The translations under genes were made by a program, and so were the position numbers. Shown piece by piece: positions 55,200 through 63,755 of a stretch of 64,000 nt of DNA. The notes under the pieces are model-generated. The model saw only the letters and a list, made by a program, of their open reading frames with translations, did no database searches and was not told the origin of the DNA. Source of the stretch: CAWAMR01 sp963783095 (lineage in GTDB: Bacteria; Planctomycetota; Planctomycetia; Gemmatales; Gemmataceae); NCBI GenBank assembly GCA_963783095.1, contig CAWAMR010000002.1, positions 744,001 through 808,000 of the forward strand, in the 5' to 3' direction. The number at the start of each line of letters is the position of its first letter. Position 1 is the stretch's first letter.

Positions 55200-56569
55200 C
55201 CTTTGCCTCTCTTTTGGTTGCGGCTACGCCGCGCTGTGTTCAGCGCATGGATCAGTCCAAAGCATAGTGCCGAAACCAACACGCCGACCCCGAACGGCAT
55301 GCCCAGCCATCGGTAGGGCCGGCTGCGAACGTACGTCGCACACAAAACCTCATTTTCGAGGGCGTCGGCAAGTTGATCGACCGGCGTGTTGAGGTAATAG
55401 GTGAACGCACCCAGCAGATCGCCCTTCTTGGCGTTCGCGTGACATTCCAGACAGTGCGTCCGCGCACGGATCGCACCGAACATCCGCGTCGGTGCTTCTG
55501 GGGACCAGATGAGGTGCTCGCCGCAGCGCACGGCATCCAGACCGAGGCGTTCGAACTCGTCGAGCGGCCTGCGCTGCGCTTGCCGGGCCAGCGCCGGCGT
55601 TGCCATCTCGTCGAGTACATACACCGACGGTTCGGAGTCGGTCAACAGGCTGACAAGCTCGACGCGGTCGATGGCCGGCGACGCGACCCAAACACCGCGC
55701 TTATTCTTGCTGAACATCATGCGCACGAACCCGAATCCCGACGCGGACTCGAAATCCGAGACGGCGAGATCGTGAACGCGGTGCGGTCCGGAAAACCGGT
55801 CGTCTATGCCTTTCGGAACCGGTTCGACCGACCGGCAAGCGGTCGGCGGCATCGGTTCGGCGGGTTTGGGGCGGGGCCTCCAGTAGCCGTCGATCCGCTT
55901 GATCCGGTCCCGGCTGACGAGGACTCGTTCCCGCACAACCAGGGGCGGCAAGTGCTTGAGCATAATGTTGACTCGGTTTTGCACGTTCTCGAAGTTGATG
56001 TTCTGGTCCGTGCCCGGTTGAAAATAGATCGTGATCTCAGCCGCACCGCTATCGGTGGTAGAGGAGACCATGGAAAGCATGTTCTGAACGCCGTTGATGG
56101 ATTGTTCGAGCGGAGTCAGGACCGCGTCAACCAGGCGGTCGGCACTGGCACCGGGATAAGAAATGGAGACGTGGACGGTCGTCGGTGTGACGCCGGGAAC
56201 CTGGGCTGTCGGAACGATTTCGATTTCCGGTTTGTGTTGCCTACTCCATCCCTTCAAAACTTCGTCGAAGGTAAGCCCGAGTGTCTTGCGCTTCGGATCG
56301 GCGGGCCGTTGGGCTCGTCGGCTTCGCTCCATTTTGCGAATGTCGGCGGGCACCTCGGTAATTACGATCGGTTCCCGGAACGAATCGACCATCTCGCCGG
56401 GCCCGGCGGACGGGTCGAATCGGTCGATCGGTTCCGGCAACGAATCGACGATCGGTTCGATGTATGGGTCGGTTCGGTCGATCAGTTGGTGCCACTGATT
56501 GCCGAAAAAGGCAGTCAACCCCACAGCGCTCACGACAAGCACAAGCGCGAAACGCGTAAATCCCGACAT
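55112..56569 (-). CDS. Membrane protein joining an RND-porter fragment and a CxxCH haem motif
   Basis: A 485-residue protein starting at ATG 56569. An N-terminal membrane anchor (residues 5-22) and a Pro/Asp-rich linker precede a segment (about 133-221) that is clearly the first porter subdomain of RND efflux pumps: SISYPGASADRLVDAVLTPL, EQSINGVQNMLSMVSSTTDS and QNINFENVQNRVNIML. The rest of an RND pump (about 1000 residues, 12 helices) is missing. The C-terminal half has HCLECH (haem-binding CxxCH, residues 373-377) in CHANAKKGDLLGAFTYYLN, a planctomycete haem-protein signature, then a second helix (about 424-443). The last 25 residues come from a palindromic repeat. Longer starts lack support. 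Confidence 0.7.
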   Translation of the reverse strand: MSGFTRFALVLVVSAVGLTAFFGNQWHQLIDRTDPYIEPIVDSLPEPIDRFDPSAGPGEMVDSFREPIVITEVPADIRKMERSRRAQRPADPKRKTLGLTFDEVLKGWSRQHKPEIEIVPTAQVPGVTPTTVHVSISYPGASADRLVDAVLTPLEQSINGVQNMLSMVSSTTDSGAAEITIYFQPGTDQNINFENVQNRVNIMLKHLPPLVVRERVLVSRDRIKRIDGYWRPRPKPAEPMPPTACRSVEPVPKGIDDRFSGPHRVHDLAVSDFESASGFGFVRMMFSKNKRGVWVASPAIDRVELVSLLTDSEPSVYVLDEMATPALARQAQRRPLDEFERLGLDAVRCGEHLIWSPEAPTRMFGAIRARTHCLECHANAKKGDLLGAFTYYLNTPVDQLADALENEVLCATYVRSRPYRWLGMPFGVGVLVSALCFGLIHALNTARRSRNQKRGKGSPKASVGALARRGLHLPNRSSFLRTFAA

Positions 56570-56591
56570 GTGAGTATCTCCTTGAACCCGG

Positions 56592-56806
56592 TTAGGCCGC
56601 AAGTTGGACACGTTGCTCAACACACGTGCGCGCGTAGGTCGCCTCCAACTCCACCGGAAGGCAAAGACCACCACGCAACCAAAGGGGCAGGGTGGGTAAG
56701 ACATCGCCCACCACAATCGGTTCTCGCCAGATGTCCAACACGTTGACCCCTTCCCGCTGCACGGACCGAAAAGCCGAACCGCTCAGCGCAGGCCCCACGC
56801 CGGGAT
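56592..56806 (-). pseudogene. C-terminal relic of a DUF4058 gene
   Basis: The frame reads VNVLDIWREPIVVGDVLPTL, then PLWLRGGLCLPVELEATYAR, the conserved end of DUF4058 proteins (compare LPTLPLWLAADVAVPLELEH in the intact gene at 40395). No start or N-terminal part is present; the upstream part of the frame overlaps the DinB gene. It is a remnant. Confidence 0.65.
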
Positions 56807-56808
56807 CG

Positions 56809-57300
56809 TCAGCTTTCTTCCGGCCAGCAGTGCAGTAACCGCCGTACCAGTACCAACTGTCCCAGGTGATAGGCATTGTGGTCGGATGTCAGCAGCGCCT
56901 CTCGCAGGATCGTCTGCCCATCGCCATGCGGGATGCGGGCAAACAGGTCCGTGGCCGGATCGGTGATGAGCATTTCCATGGCTTTCAGATCGCTCCGGAA
57001 ACGCTCGACCGATCGGTCCCAGTCGTGGTCGTTAGGTGGTGCATCACCCTGCGGCCAGTAGCCATCGGGCCACGTCGGCGAAACGTGTTTTGGGTCGCGG
57101 CTAAACTCCAGGATGTCCCACTGGGCGATGCGCATATGTTCGAGCAGACGCCAGGGGGTATGCGGCACCGGCAGCACCTTCTTGCCGCGCAGTTCCGGGG
57201 GGATGCCTTCGATCGCCTGGTCGAAATGAATGTGAGCCCCGCCGCCTCGAAGCAGATAAACGAGGTGCTCGCGAAGGGCTTGGTGTGGATCGGTCGGCAT
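56809..57300 (-). CDS. DinB family protein
   Basis: A 163-residue four-helix protein of the DinB/YfiT superfamily: a LREHLVYLLRGGGAHIHFDQ first helix, PHTPWRLLEHMRIAQWDILE with the first His, and LLTSDHNAYHLGQLVLVRRL with the last His positions. The family binds a metal and includes thiol-dependent transferases; the activity here is unknown. ATG 57300 is preferred over an upstream start by fit to the family. Confidence 0.88.
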   Translation of the reverse strand: MPTDPHQALREHLVYLLRGGGAHIHFDQAIEGIPPELRGKKVLPVPHTPWRLLEHMRIAQWDILEFSRDPKHVSPTWPDGYWPQGDAPPNDHDWDRSVERFRSDLKAMEMLITDPATDLFARIPHGDGQTILREALLTSDHNAYHLGQLVLVRRLLHCWPEES

Positions 57301-57392
57301 GTGAGTATCCTGAAAACGGTCGCAACGCAATCGGAACCTCTTTTTCAGATTCTATTGCAGCCTTTGCAGGAAATCTTCTCCCGCAGCAAATG

Positions 57393-58172
57393 CTACTTGG
57401 CGTTCTTCTTGAGCCAGGCCGCGATTTCTTCCTTGAATTGTGGCTTCGAGATACAACTGATATGATTCGCATCCTTGATTTCCACCACCGGCCAGTCCTT
57501 GCGCACGGCCAGCAATGGCTCCACATAAAGCTTCCGGATGAGATTATCCTTTTCCCCGACCAGGATCGTTACCGGAACCCGAATGGACTTGATCTTTTCC
57601 TCCGTCAGCGCCAGCTTGGCAAGGCTTCGACCGCAGAGGAGAAGTGCCTTCCCGTTGAGGTCGTTCTTGCCGATGAGTCCGAAAGCCATTTGGCCGAAAC
57701 CCCCGGATTTCAACCAACCCATTCCCCCCAATGTGCCCGACAGGACACGATCCGGATGGTTGGCGATGAAGTTTCCGGCAATAATTCCACCCATCGAATA
57801 ACCGACGATATGCGCTTTCTTGATCTTCAGATGATCGAGGAGCCGAACCACATCTTCGACCAGCTCGGGGCCGTATTCCTCTTCCTTGGACGGTTTGTCG
57901 GATGACCCATGACCGCGTACGTCCAGAGCGACCACCTGGTAATTCTTGGCCAGCAGGCCGGTGATGCCGGGCAACGTCCAGTTGATTTGAGATGAGGAAA
58001 GCCAGCCGTGAATGAGGACGACCGGCTCCCCTTTACCCTGAACGGTGTACGAGATCTTCACGCCGTTGGCATCGAGGGTCTGAGGCGCTGGCTTGCTGGC
58101 GGGCTGGGCAAGGCAGAATTGCCATGAGCAGCAGAGTGCGGCGAGTATTGTCACCAAACAGCGCGATTGCAT
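57393..58172 (-). CDS. Secreted alpha/beta hydrolase
   Basis: A 259-residue hydrolase with a signal peptide (LVTILAALCCSWQFCLAQP) after ATG 58172, and GAGG upstream. The fold is evident from VVLIHGWLSSSQINW (oxyanion HG), VALDVRGHGSSDKP, the nucleophile GYSMGG, VGEKDNLIRK for the acid, and DANHISCISKP for the His. The substrate is unknown; the closest types are epoxide hydrolase- or esterase-like enzymes. Confidence 0.9.
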   Translation of the reverse strand: MQSRCLVTILAALCCSWQFCLAQPASKPAPQTLDANGVKISYTVQGKGEPVVLIHGWLSSSQINWTLPGITGLLAKNYQVVALDVRGHGSSDKPSKEEEYGPELVEDVVRLLDHLKIKKAHIVGYSMGGIIAGNFIANHPDRVLSGTLGGMGWLKSGGFGQMAFGLIGKNDLNGKALLLCGRSLAKLALTEEKIKSIRVPVTILVGEKDNLIRKLYVEPLLAVRKDWPVVEIKDANHISCISKPQFKEEIAAWLKKNAK

Positions 58173-58224
58173 GATGGGAACCTCACAACATTTTCGGTGG
58201 GCGGGTTGGTAGAGAGCATCGGCA

Positions 58225-58389
58225 ACCATTGGTAGGGCGGGTCGAGGCATTGCGAGGCCCGCCAACGACTGAGAATTCTAATGCGGCTGAGCCACCAACC
58301 ATTGGTAGGGCGGGTCGAGGCTTTGCGAGGCCCGCCTTTGACGGCATCGTGGCTCACGGCGGGCCTCGCAAAGCCTCGACCCGCCCTAC
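58225..58389. repeat. Triple GGCGGGTCGAGGC palindromic element
   Basis: Two direct copies (58225-58263 and 58298-58336) and one inverted copy (58358-58389) of the unit also found at 29911-29994. The second and third form a near-perfect 32-bp inverted repeat. It occupies most of the gene-free stretch 58173-58506. Confidence 0.9.
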
Positions 58390-58506
58390 ATGTAATTCGC
58401 GCGCTGCGTGCAAATCGCTTCGAGAATGACTTTAATCCACTGCGTACAAGTCTGCAATAACAACTACCCCGAAGAAATCCAAATGGTTTCACATGAAACA
58501 AACCGT

Positions 58507-59865
58507 CTAATGATGCGCTTCCCGTACCGGCCACAGCAAGCCTGCCAGTGCAGCCAGCACCGGCCCTGAGCCGATCACCATAAACAGTGTTCCATACGTA
58601 AGAATGACCTTGTCCTTGACCGCTGCCCCGATCATGGGACCGACATAGTCGTTGATCGACGCGATCACGACCCAGGACGTTGCGCCGCACACGCCCAGAA
58701 TTTGCGCGGTGTGCCGGCCCACAATATCTTGCGCCAGCGAAAAGAATATGGAAAAACCACCCATTGCCGAAGCTGCAACCATGTAGAACAGGATGAGGCT
58801 GACACTTTCACCACCCCACTGAAGCACTGCCGGTATCGACAACAAGCAAAAAGCCGCGATCGCCGCCATCACGACCTTGCGGGCATTCTCCACGTGAAAG
58901 CCTTTGCGCGTCAATCGGCGAATCGTGTAACCGGCGAACATGCTCCCCAAATCCGCTGCGATGAAGAAACCCGCCATGATCCATTGTTCATTTTGGGCAG
59001 ATTTCCCGAGCGTTTTCTCCAGATAACGCGGAAACCAGGTGTAATAAACGTGCCAGGAAACATTGACGCAAATCCCCGTCAAAAGGGTGATCCAGAATAG
59101 CCGGGAGGCCAGCACGGCCACGAAAGGTTGCGCGGTCTCGGCAGCGGACTCTCGTTCCGGCTCAGGACTCGAATCGATGAATCGTCCCCGCTCCCCGGCC
59201 GTGCAGGCCACCCAGAGAATTGCCCATAACCCACCGATGCTCCCGACCAGAATGAACAGCGACCGCCAGCCGGTGCCGTCGGGGTTTACCATGAGAAGCG
59301 TCAGAAAGGGAGTTGCCACCGCGCCGATGCTCGCCCCGCTGTGAAAGATCCCGTTCGCCAGGCTCCTCGATTCGCGCGGGATGATGCGCCGAATCGTCGC
59401 CACGGCACAGGGCCAGTTAAAGGCTTCGCCGAATCCCAGTACGATTCGACAGCTCATCAGGAAGATGATAGCGCCCGTCGGTGCGAATCCGGTCGCCACA
59501 CCCGCTGCCGACCAGATCAGGATCGACCCGAGATAGAGGGCGCGCAGGCTAAAGCGATCGATCAGGAACCCTGCAAGAATCTGAAACAGTCCGAAGGACA
59601 TGCCAAATGCGAAATTGATTCGGCCGTATGCTTCATTTTTCTTTTGTTCTCGCTCCGCCTCGAGGTCGGCGCGTTTGGCTTCCCGAATGACTGGGTCGGC
59701 GAACTGGAGTTCCTTCGGCTCCGGTTGGACAGGTACGAGTTCATTGAGAACGGCGCGTTGGGTGCTTACCAGCGCGAGCCGATCGGTGTAGTTGATGAGG
59801 GTTGCCAGGAAAAGCAGCCAGACGATTCGCCAGCGCCAGGGTTCGATCGAAGGTGGGTTCGGCAT
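58507..59865 (-). CDS. MFS transporter, anion:cation symporter-like
   Basis: A 452-residue major facilitator with 12 expected helices. LFLATLINYTDRLAL, GMSFGLFQILAGFLIDRFSL and the RIVLGFGEAFNWPCAVATIR block match the ACS branch (ExuT/GarP-like sugar acid transporters). A hydrophilic insertion of about 40 residues (VQPEPKELQFADPVI...REQKK) follows helix 1, longer than usual. The substrate is probably an organic or sugar acid; nothing nearby confirms it. Confidence 0.88.
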   Translation of the reverse strand: MPNPPSIEPWRWRIVWLLFLATLINYTDRLALVSTQRAVLNELVPVQPEPKELQFADPVIREAKRADLEAEREQKKNEAYGRINFAFGMSFGLFQILAGFLIDRFSLRALYLGSILIWSAAGVATGFAPTGAIIFLMSCRIVLGFGEAFNWPCAVATIRRIIPRESRSLANGIFHSGASIGAVATPFLTLLMVNPDGTGWRSLFILVGSIGGLWAILWVACTAGERGRFIDSSPEPERESAAETAQPFVAVLASRLFWITLLTGICVNVSWHVYYTWFPRYLEKTLGKSAQNEQWIMAGFFIAADLGSMFAGYTIRRLTRKGFHVENARKVVMAAIAAFCLLSIPAVLQWGGESVSLILFYMVAASAMGGFSIFFSLAQDIVGRHTAQILGVCGATSWVVIASINDYVGPMIGAAVKDKVILTYGTLFMVIGSGPVLAALAGLLWPVREAHH

Positions 59866-59924
59866 CGGGAGAGCAAGGGGGGGTCAGAGGGATGGAGAGG
59901 TAACTCGGCGGTCGGCTATCCTAA

Positions 59925-59984
59925 TCGTAATCATAATCTTAATCTTAATCGGATTATGATTATGATTATGATTACGATTAGGAA
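59925..59984. repeat. Inverted array of TAATC-type hexamers
   Basis: A run of CGTAATCATAATCTTAATC-type hexamers is followed by its reverse complement (GATTATGATTATGATTACGA), giving a long simple-sequence hairpin. The stretch 59866-60342 contains this, an IS110 relic and no intact gene. Confidence 0.85.
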
Positions 59985-60127
59985 AAACCCGCCGACCTGA
60001 AATGGTATCTCATTACAGGATAAGCTTTTGCGAGTTTGTAGCAGAATTGTGACAGAAAATGGCCTCTAAAGAGATTTCGCAGGCAGGACGTTGTTACACA
60101 CAGGTTATGGGAAGTGCGACGAGATTG

Positions 60128-60268
60128 CTAGATCGAAGCGGAGGTGCGCGGCAGCGAACCGGCGGGCGATTCGGCCTGCTCTGCCGTCGCGAAGATGTAG
60201 GCGAACATGCTTCTTGCGTGCAGGTTGATGCCGCTGTAGTATTGATGTGGTTGGTTATAGAACCGCAT
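60128..60268 (-). pseudogene. 5' relic of an IS110-family transposase gene
   Basis: From ATG 60268 the frame reads MRFYNQPHQYYSGINLHARS then MFAYIFATAEQ and stops at TAG 60128. This is the N-terminus of IS110-type DEDD transposases (MRFYxQxHxxYxGxDLHAR); the catalytic Asp is Asn here (GIN instead of GID). Only 46 codons remain and no IS ends are visible. Confidence 0.65.
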
Positions 60269-60342
60269 ATTGCACGACCTCTACGCGCGGTTGTGGGCAC
60301 GTGAGCACGGTGTTAGACAGCGAGGGCAGTGGAGGACGAGTG

Positions 60343-60813
60343 ATGCTGGAAATTCCGCCTGATCTGCTTGCTGCTCTTCCACAAGGTGCCGAGCCTGTTG
60401 CCAGCGATTGGTGGTCTACTTTGTCCGACACAGATCGATCGCAAGTTGCCGACATGTGGGACGACCGAATCGAAGTGAAGTTTTTCACTCCACAAAGGAC
60501 CGATGACGGTCAAATGGATGGTTGAGATCAAGTGCCAAAGGTGGAGGGTGGCCGCTTTGTGCCCACGGATGATACGCGCGGCCTGAAGGAATGGGGACCA
60601 GGGTATTTTGAGCACTTGCTCCAACATCCGGAGTTGGTACTCGTGTGGGAGCCGGAACGTCGAATTTTTCACATTGGCTGCACGCGACACTCGGGAGCTC
60701 GCGAGTGCTTGATTTCGGGACTGTTTCCTGCGGATTTCCGGTGCCCAATTGGCTTGACGACTTGTCACTTGTACTCGTTGCGAGGCTGTCGCCGAACGTC
60801 GCGCTGCTTGTAA
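60343..60813 (+). pseudogene. Conserved planctomycete protein with an internal TGA
   Basis: GGAGGA precedes ATG 60343. The frame reads MLEIPPDLLAALPQGAEPVA, WWSTLSDTDRSQVADMWDDR and TDDGQMDG, then TGA at 60523-60525, then continues in the same frame with VPKVEGGRFVPTDDTRGLKE, WGPGYFEHLLQHPELVLVWE and FHIGCTRHSGARECLISG. I recall this as one planctomycete family in which Trp stands at the TGA position (DGW), so TGG to TGA is likely. The last residues look shifted. Function unknown. Confidence 0.55.
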
Positions 60814-60912
60814 CCAAACCGCAGAACATGGCGTTGCAAATATAAAGCGATGGCGCTTGCGCTATTCGAGGCCGATAATCGCCAAACCATTCCTGCTTCC
60901 AGGAGGCTCACA

Positions 60913-61762
60913 ATGAGAATGTTTGCACCGATCTTGGCCGTCATGGCGGCGGCGCTGCTGGTATCGAATGCCCGCCCGCAGGAGCGAACGGCCCCGGCAA
61001 GCAAGGACCAGGCCGATGAGTCGGTCAAGAAGGTAAAGGAACTGCAGAAAGAGCGGATCGCCGTTTTGAAGAAACTGGTCGACCACGTCAACACATCATT
61101 CCACAAGGCGCTGGTGGGGTACGACGAAGTGTTGGAGGCGATGCACCAGCTGTCCGAAGCGGAACTGGAGGCCGCGGAAACGGACAAGGAGCGCGTCGAA
61201 ATCTGCAAGAACCTAGTCGATGCGCTGAAGAAGCGTGAGTCGTTGGCCGAAGCCGGTTTCAAGTCGGGGCGAGTAAGCGGACCGGTCGTCTTGAAGGCAA
61301 CCGCGAAGCGCCTGGAGGCCGAGATCCGCCTGGAGCGAGTGAAGATGAAGGTCGCTCCTGCAAACCCGAAGGACGGAGTGAAGCCGCCGGCCAAGCAACC
61401 GATCGAAGCGCCGGCACAGAAGATCAAGGCTCTCCAGAAGGAGCGGATCGCCGCGCTGGAAGGAGCCGTGGGCGGATTCACCATACTGATCAAGGTCGGG
61501 CGTGACTGGGCTTTCGATGACCTTATCGAAGCAGAGGCTGCTGCTCCTCCAGGCCGAGTTGAACGTCGCCGAGAAGGGGGCGGATCGCATCTCGCTCTAT
61601 AAAAAGGCCATCGACGCGCTGAAGCAATACGAGGAAATGGCTAACACTCGGGTGCAGGCTGGGCGAACGACCGAGGCGACCGTACTCAAAATCAAAGCGC
61701 AGCGCCTGGAAGTCGAGATCCAGTTGGGACAAGCAAAGGTAAACGCGGCAATGCCGAAATGA
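60913..61762 (+). CDS. TolC-like periplasmic coiled-coil protein (frameshifted)
   Basis: AGGAGG precedes ATG 60913. A signal peptide (FAPILAVMAAALLVSNARP) leads to two tandem repeats of about 115 residues, each a helical hairpin starting KxLQKERIA and containing a LxEAExEAAET/AELNVAEKGADR-type heptad run and the AGFKSGRVSGPVVLKATAKR or TRVQAGRTTEATVLKIKAQR signature. This resembles the helical barrel of outer-membrane efflux proteins. A surplus base near 61540 shifts the frame; corrected length is 282 residues. Confidence 0.7.
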
Positions 61763-61837
61763 GGTTCTTGTTATTCAAGAACTCCGCCAACAATCGCGCC
61801 GAACCGCTATATTGCCTCGAATAGGAACAAACTCATC

Positions 61838-62942
61838 ATGAAGATTCGTCGGATCCGTGCCTACAAGATTGGCTTGCCGCTTCACGAAGGAACCTACAAA
61901 TGGTCTGGTGGGAAGTCGGTCACGGTTTTTGATAGCACGGTGGTCGCAGTGGAAACCGAAGCCGGTATTACCGGCTTCGGCGAGGTTTGCCCGCTGGGGC
62001 CTTTCTATTTGCCTGCTTACGCCAACGGCGTCCGCGCCGGGATTGCCGAACTTGGCCCGCATCTCTCGGTGAAAATCCGCTTGAACTGGGCAAGTCTGAA
62101 CCGCTCGATGGATGCCGCTCTGAAGGGACACGCCTACGTCAAGTCGGGCATCGACATGGCGTGCTGGGACATCCTGGGCAAAGTCACGGGCCAGCCGGTT
62201 TGCATTCTGCTGGGCGGACGGTATGGTGATGACTTCGTCCTGTACCGGGCGATCTCGCAGGAGTCGCCGGAAGCAATGGCCAACCGGGTGGCCGGCTATC
62301 GCGCCGAGGGGTATCGGCGCTTTCAACTCAAGGTCGGCGGCGATCCTGCCGTCGATATCGATCGAATTCATGCCGTTGCCGCAAAGTTGCAGCCCGGCGA
62401 TCGACTGATCGCCGACGCCAACACCGGCTGGCTGATGCACGATGCCATGCGCGTCGTTCGAGCGGTGCGCGACGTCGATGTCTATATCGAACAACCCTGC
62501 CTGAGCTACGAAGAATGCCTGTCGATCCGCCGCACATACCGATCATCCCTTCGTCCTCGATGAGGTGATCGACGGGATCGATATGCTGCTGCGCGGACAT
62601 GCCGATCGCGCGATGGACGTCGTGAACATCAAGATCAGCAAGTTCGGCGGCTTGACCAAGGCGAAGCAGGCGCGCGACTTGTGCGTCTCGCTGGGCATCG
62701 CCATGACGCTGGAAGATAGCTGGGGCGGCGACATCGTCACGGCCGGCATCGCTCATCTGGCGCACAGCACGCCCCCCGAGTTTCTCTTCACTGCTACCGA
62801 TTTCAACAGCTACGTCACGGTGAGCATTGCGGATGGAGCGCCGAAGCGAGTCCATGGCCGGATGGCCGCGAGTACGACGCCGGGGCTGGGGATCGAGCCG
62901 AAGATGGACGTGCTGGGGCAGCCTGTCGTTGAGGTGGTTTGA
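61838..62942 (+). CDS. Enolase-superfamily enzyme (mandelate racemase/muconate lactonising type; frameshifted)
   Basis: A 367-residue enzyme when indels are corrected. The N-terminal cap domain (IRAYKIGLPLHEGTYKWSGG) is followed by the barrel: GYRRFQLKVGGDP (base Lys), LIADANTGW (metal Asp), VYIEQPC (metal Glu) and FVLDEVIDGID (metal Asp/Glu), then VVNIKISKFGGLTKAKQARD and LEDSWGGDIVTA. Sequence details fit the branch with cis-3-hydroxyproline dehydratase and proline-betaine epimerase, so an amino-acid derivative is a likely substrate. The frame shifts by +1 near 62537, and residues about 81-90 are out of frame between a compensating pair of indels (near 62062 and 62092; the other frame reads LGENPLELGK). 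Confidence 0.82.
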
Positions 62943-62966
62943 CGGCACTGCGGGGGCGCTTGCGCT

Positions 62967-63209
62967 TTTTGAAGTTGCGCTATGAAAAACCTGCTGCGGA
63001 ATTCCGAAGGAATTGGGAGCCCGCAGCGCAAGCAAGGCGGAACTGCGTTCTCTTGAACGCTTTCAACAATCGCCACGAGCGCAACTTCAAATCTTGCGCT
63101 CAGACCCCTGGTTGTACAGCACGCGATCCGAAATGAGGCGTTTGTTGGGAGGGCGAGGCTCCTGCCGAGCCTTATGCGCTGCCTGGCTCGGCGGGAGCCT
63201 CGCCCTCCC
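62967..63209. repeat. Two adjacent inverted repeats
   Basis: A 13-bp perfect pair (TTGAAGTTGCGCT near 62968 and AGCGCAACTTCAA near 63080) and a second element with arms 63147-63171 and 63185-63209 (24 of 25 match, GGGAGGGCGAGGCTCCTGCC). They take up most of the gene-free stretch 62943-63373. Confidence 0.8.
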
Positions 63210-63347
63210 GATTCAAGCGTCAATCTTGACCGCGCGCTGCATAAATGCTGCCATCCATCCAGGATGAATTGACGGCAAGTTTGCTCCACCCGCCGGATTC
63301 GTTTCTGAAAAAAGTGAACTATTGCGCAAGAAAAAGGCAAATATGCG

Positions 63348-63356
63348 TGCTATAAT
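63348..63356 (+). promoter_or_regulatory. Extended -10 promoter candidate
   Basis: TGCTATAAT is a perfect extended -10 (TGnTATAAT), 17 bases before the ATG of a 50-codon ORF. Confidence 0.45.
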
Positions 63357-63373
63357 TGGTTAGCGGTTGATAC

Positions 63374-63526
63374 ATGAGCCAGGCCAATCAAACCTCTCCA
63401 ACATTGTCCAACTCTGTACCAACTTCTCATTTGCTTTCCCTTCCTGTGTCTGATCCCTCGGGCATTCCATTACCCATTCGATCTCTCGTCAGGAAACGCC
63501 GGTCAGCGAGAAAGTCGAAACCTTAA
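63374..63526 (+). CDS. Possible 50-residue protein
   Basis: From ATG 63374 to TAA 63524-63526 the frame reads MSQANQTSPTLSNSVPTSHL, then a Leu/Pro/Ser-rich middle, and ends RKRRSARKSKP. The basic tail and the promoter-like sequence just upstream support expression; the ribosome site is weak. No family recognised. Confidence 0.35.
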   Translation: MSQANQTSPTLSNSVPTSHLLSLPVSDPSGIPLPIRSLVRKRRSARKSKP

Positions 63527-63755
63527 TGTGAAGTTTTCTTCATTTCGCTCTTGTTTTGGTTGGAAGAAACGGGTATTAGATAGACACCCATTTTGATTCA
63601 CAGCGTCAGGGATGATGCGGATTTCGACACATTCCCCTATGGCATGCGAATTTCAAATGAGACTCTTGGCCGAATGAATTGGTTCTTCGAGGTTGTCACC
63701 AAGGCCCCTAATGCCTTGGCTGATCCCGTTGCGTGACCTCCGGAGTTAAGCGATC

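Noticed and set aside
55373..56746. 457-codon plus-strand ORF opposite the RND/haem gene
   Set aside because: Arg-rich antisense translation without motifs; the minus strand carries recognisable RND and CxxCH signatures.
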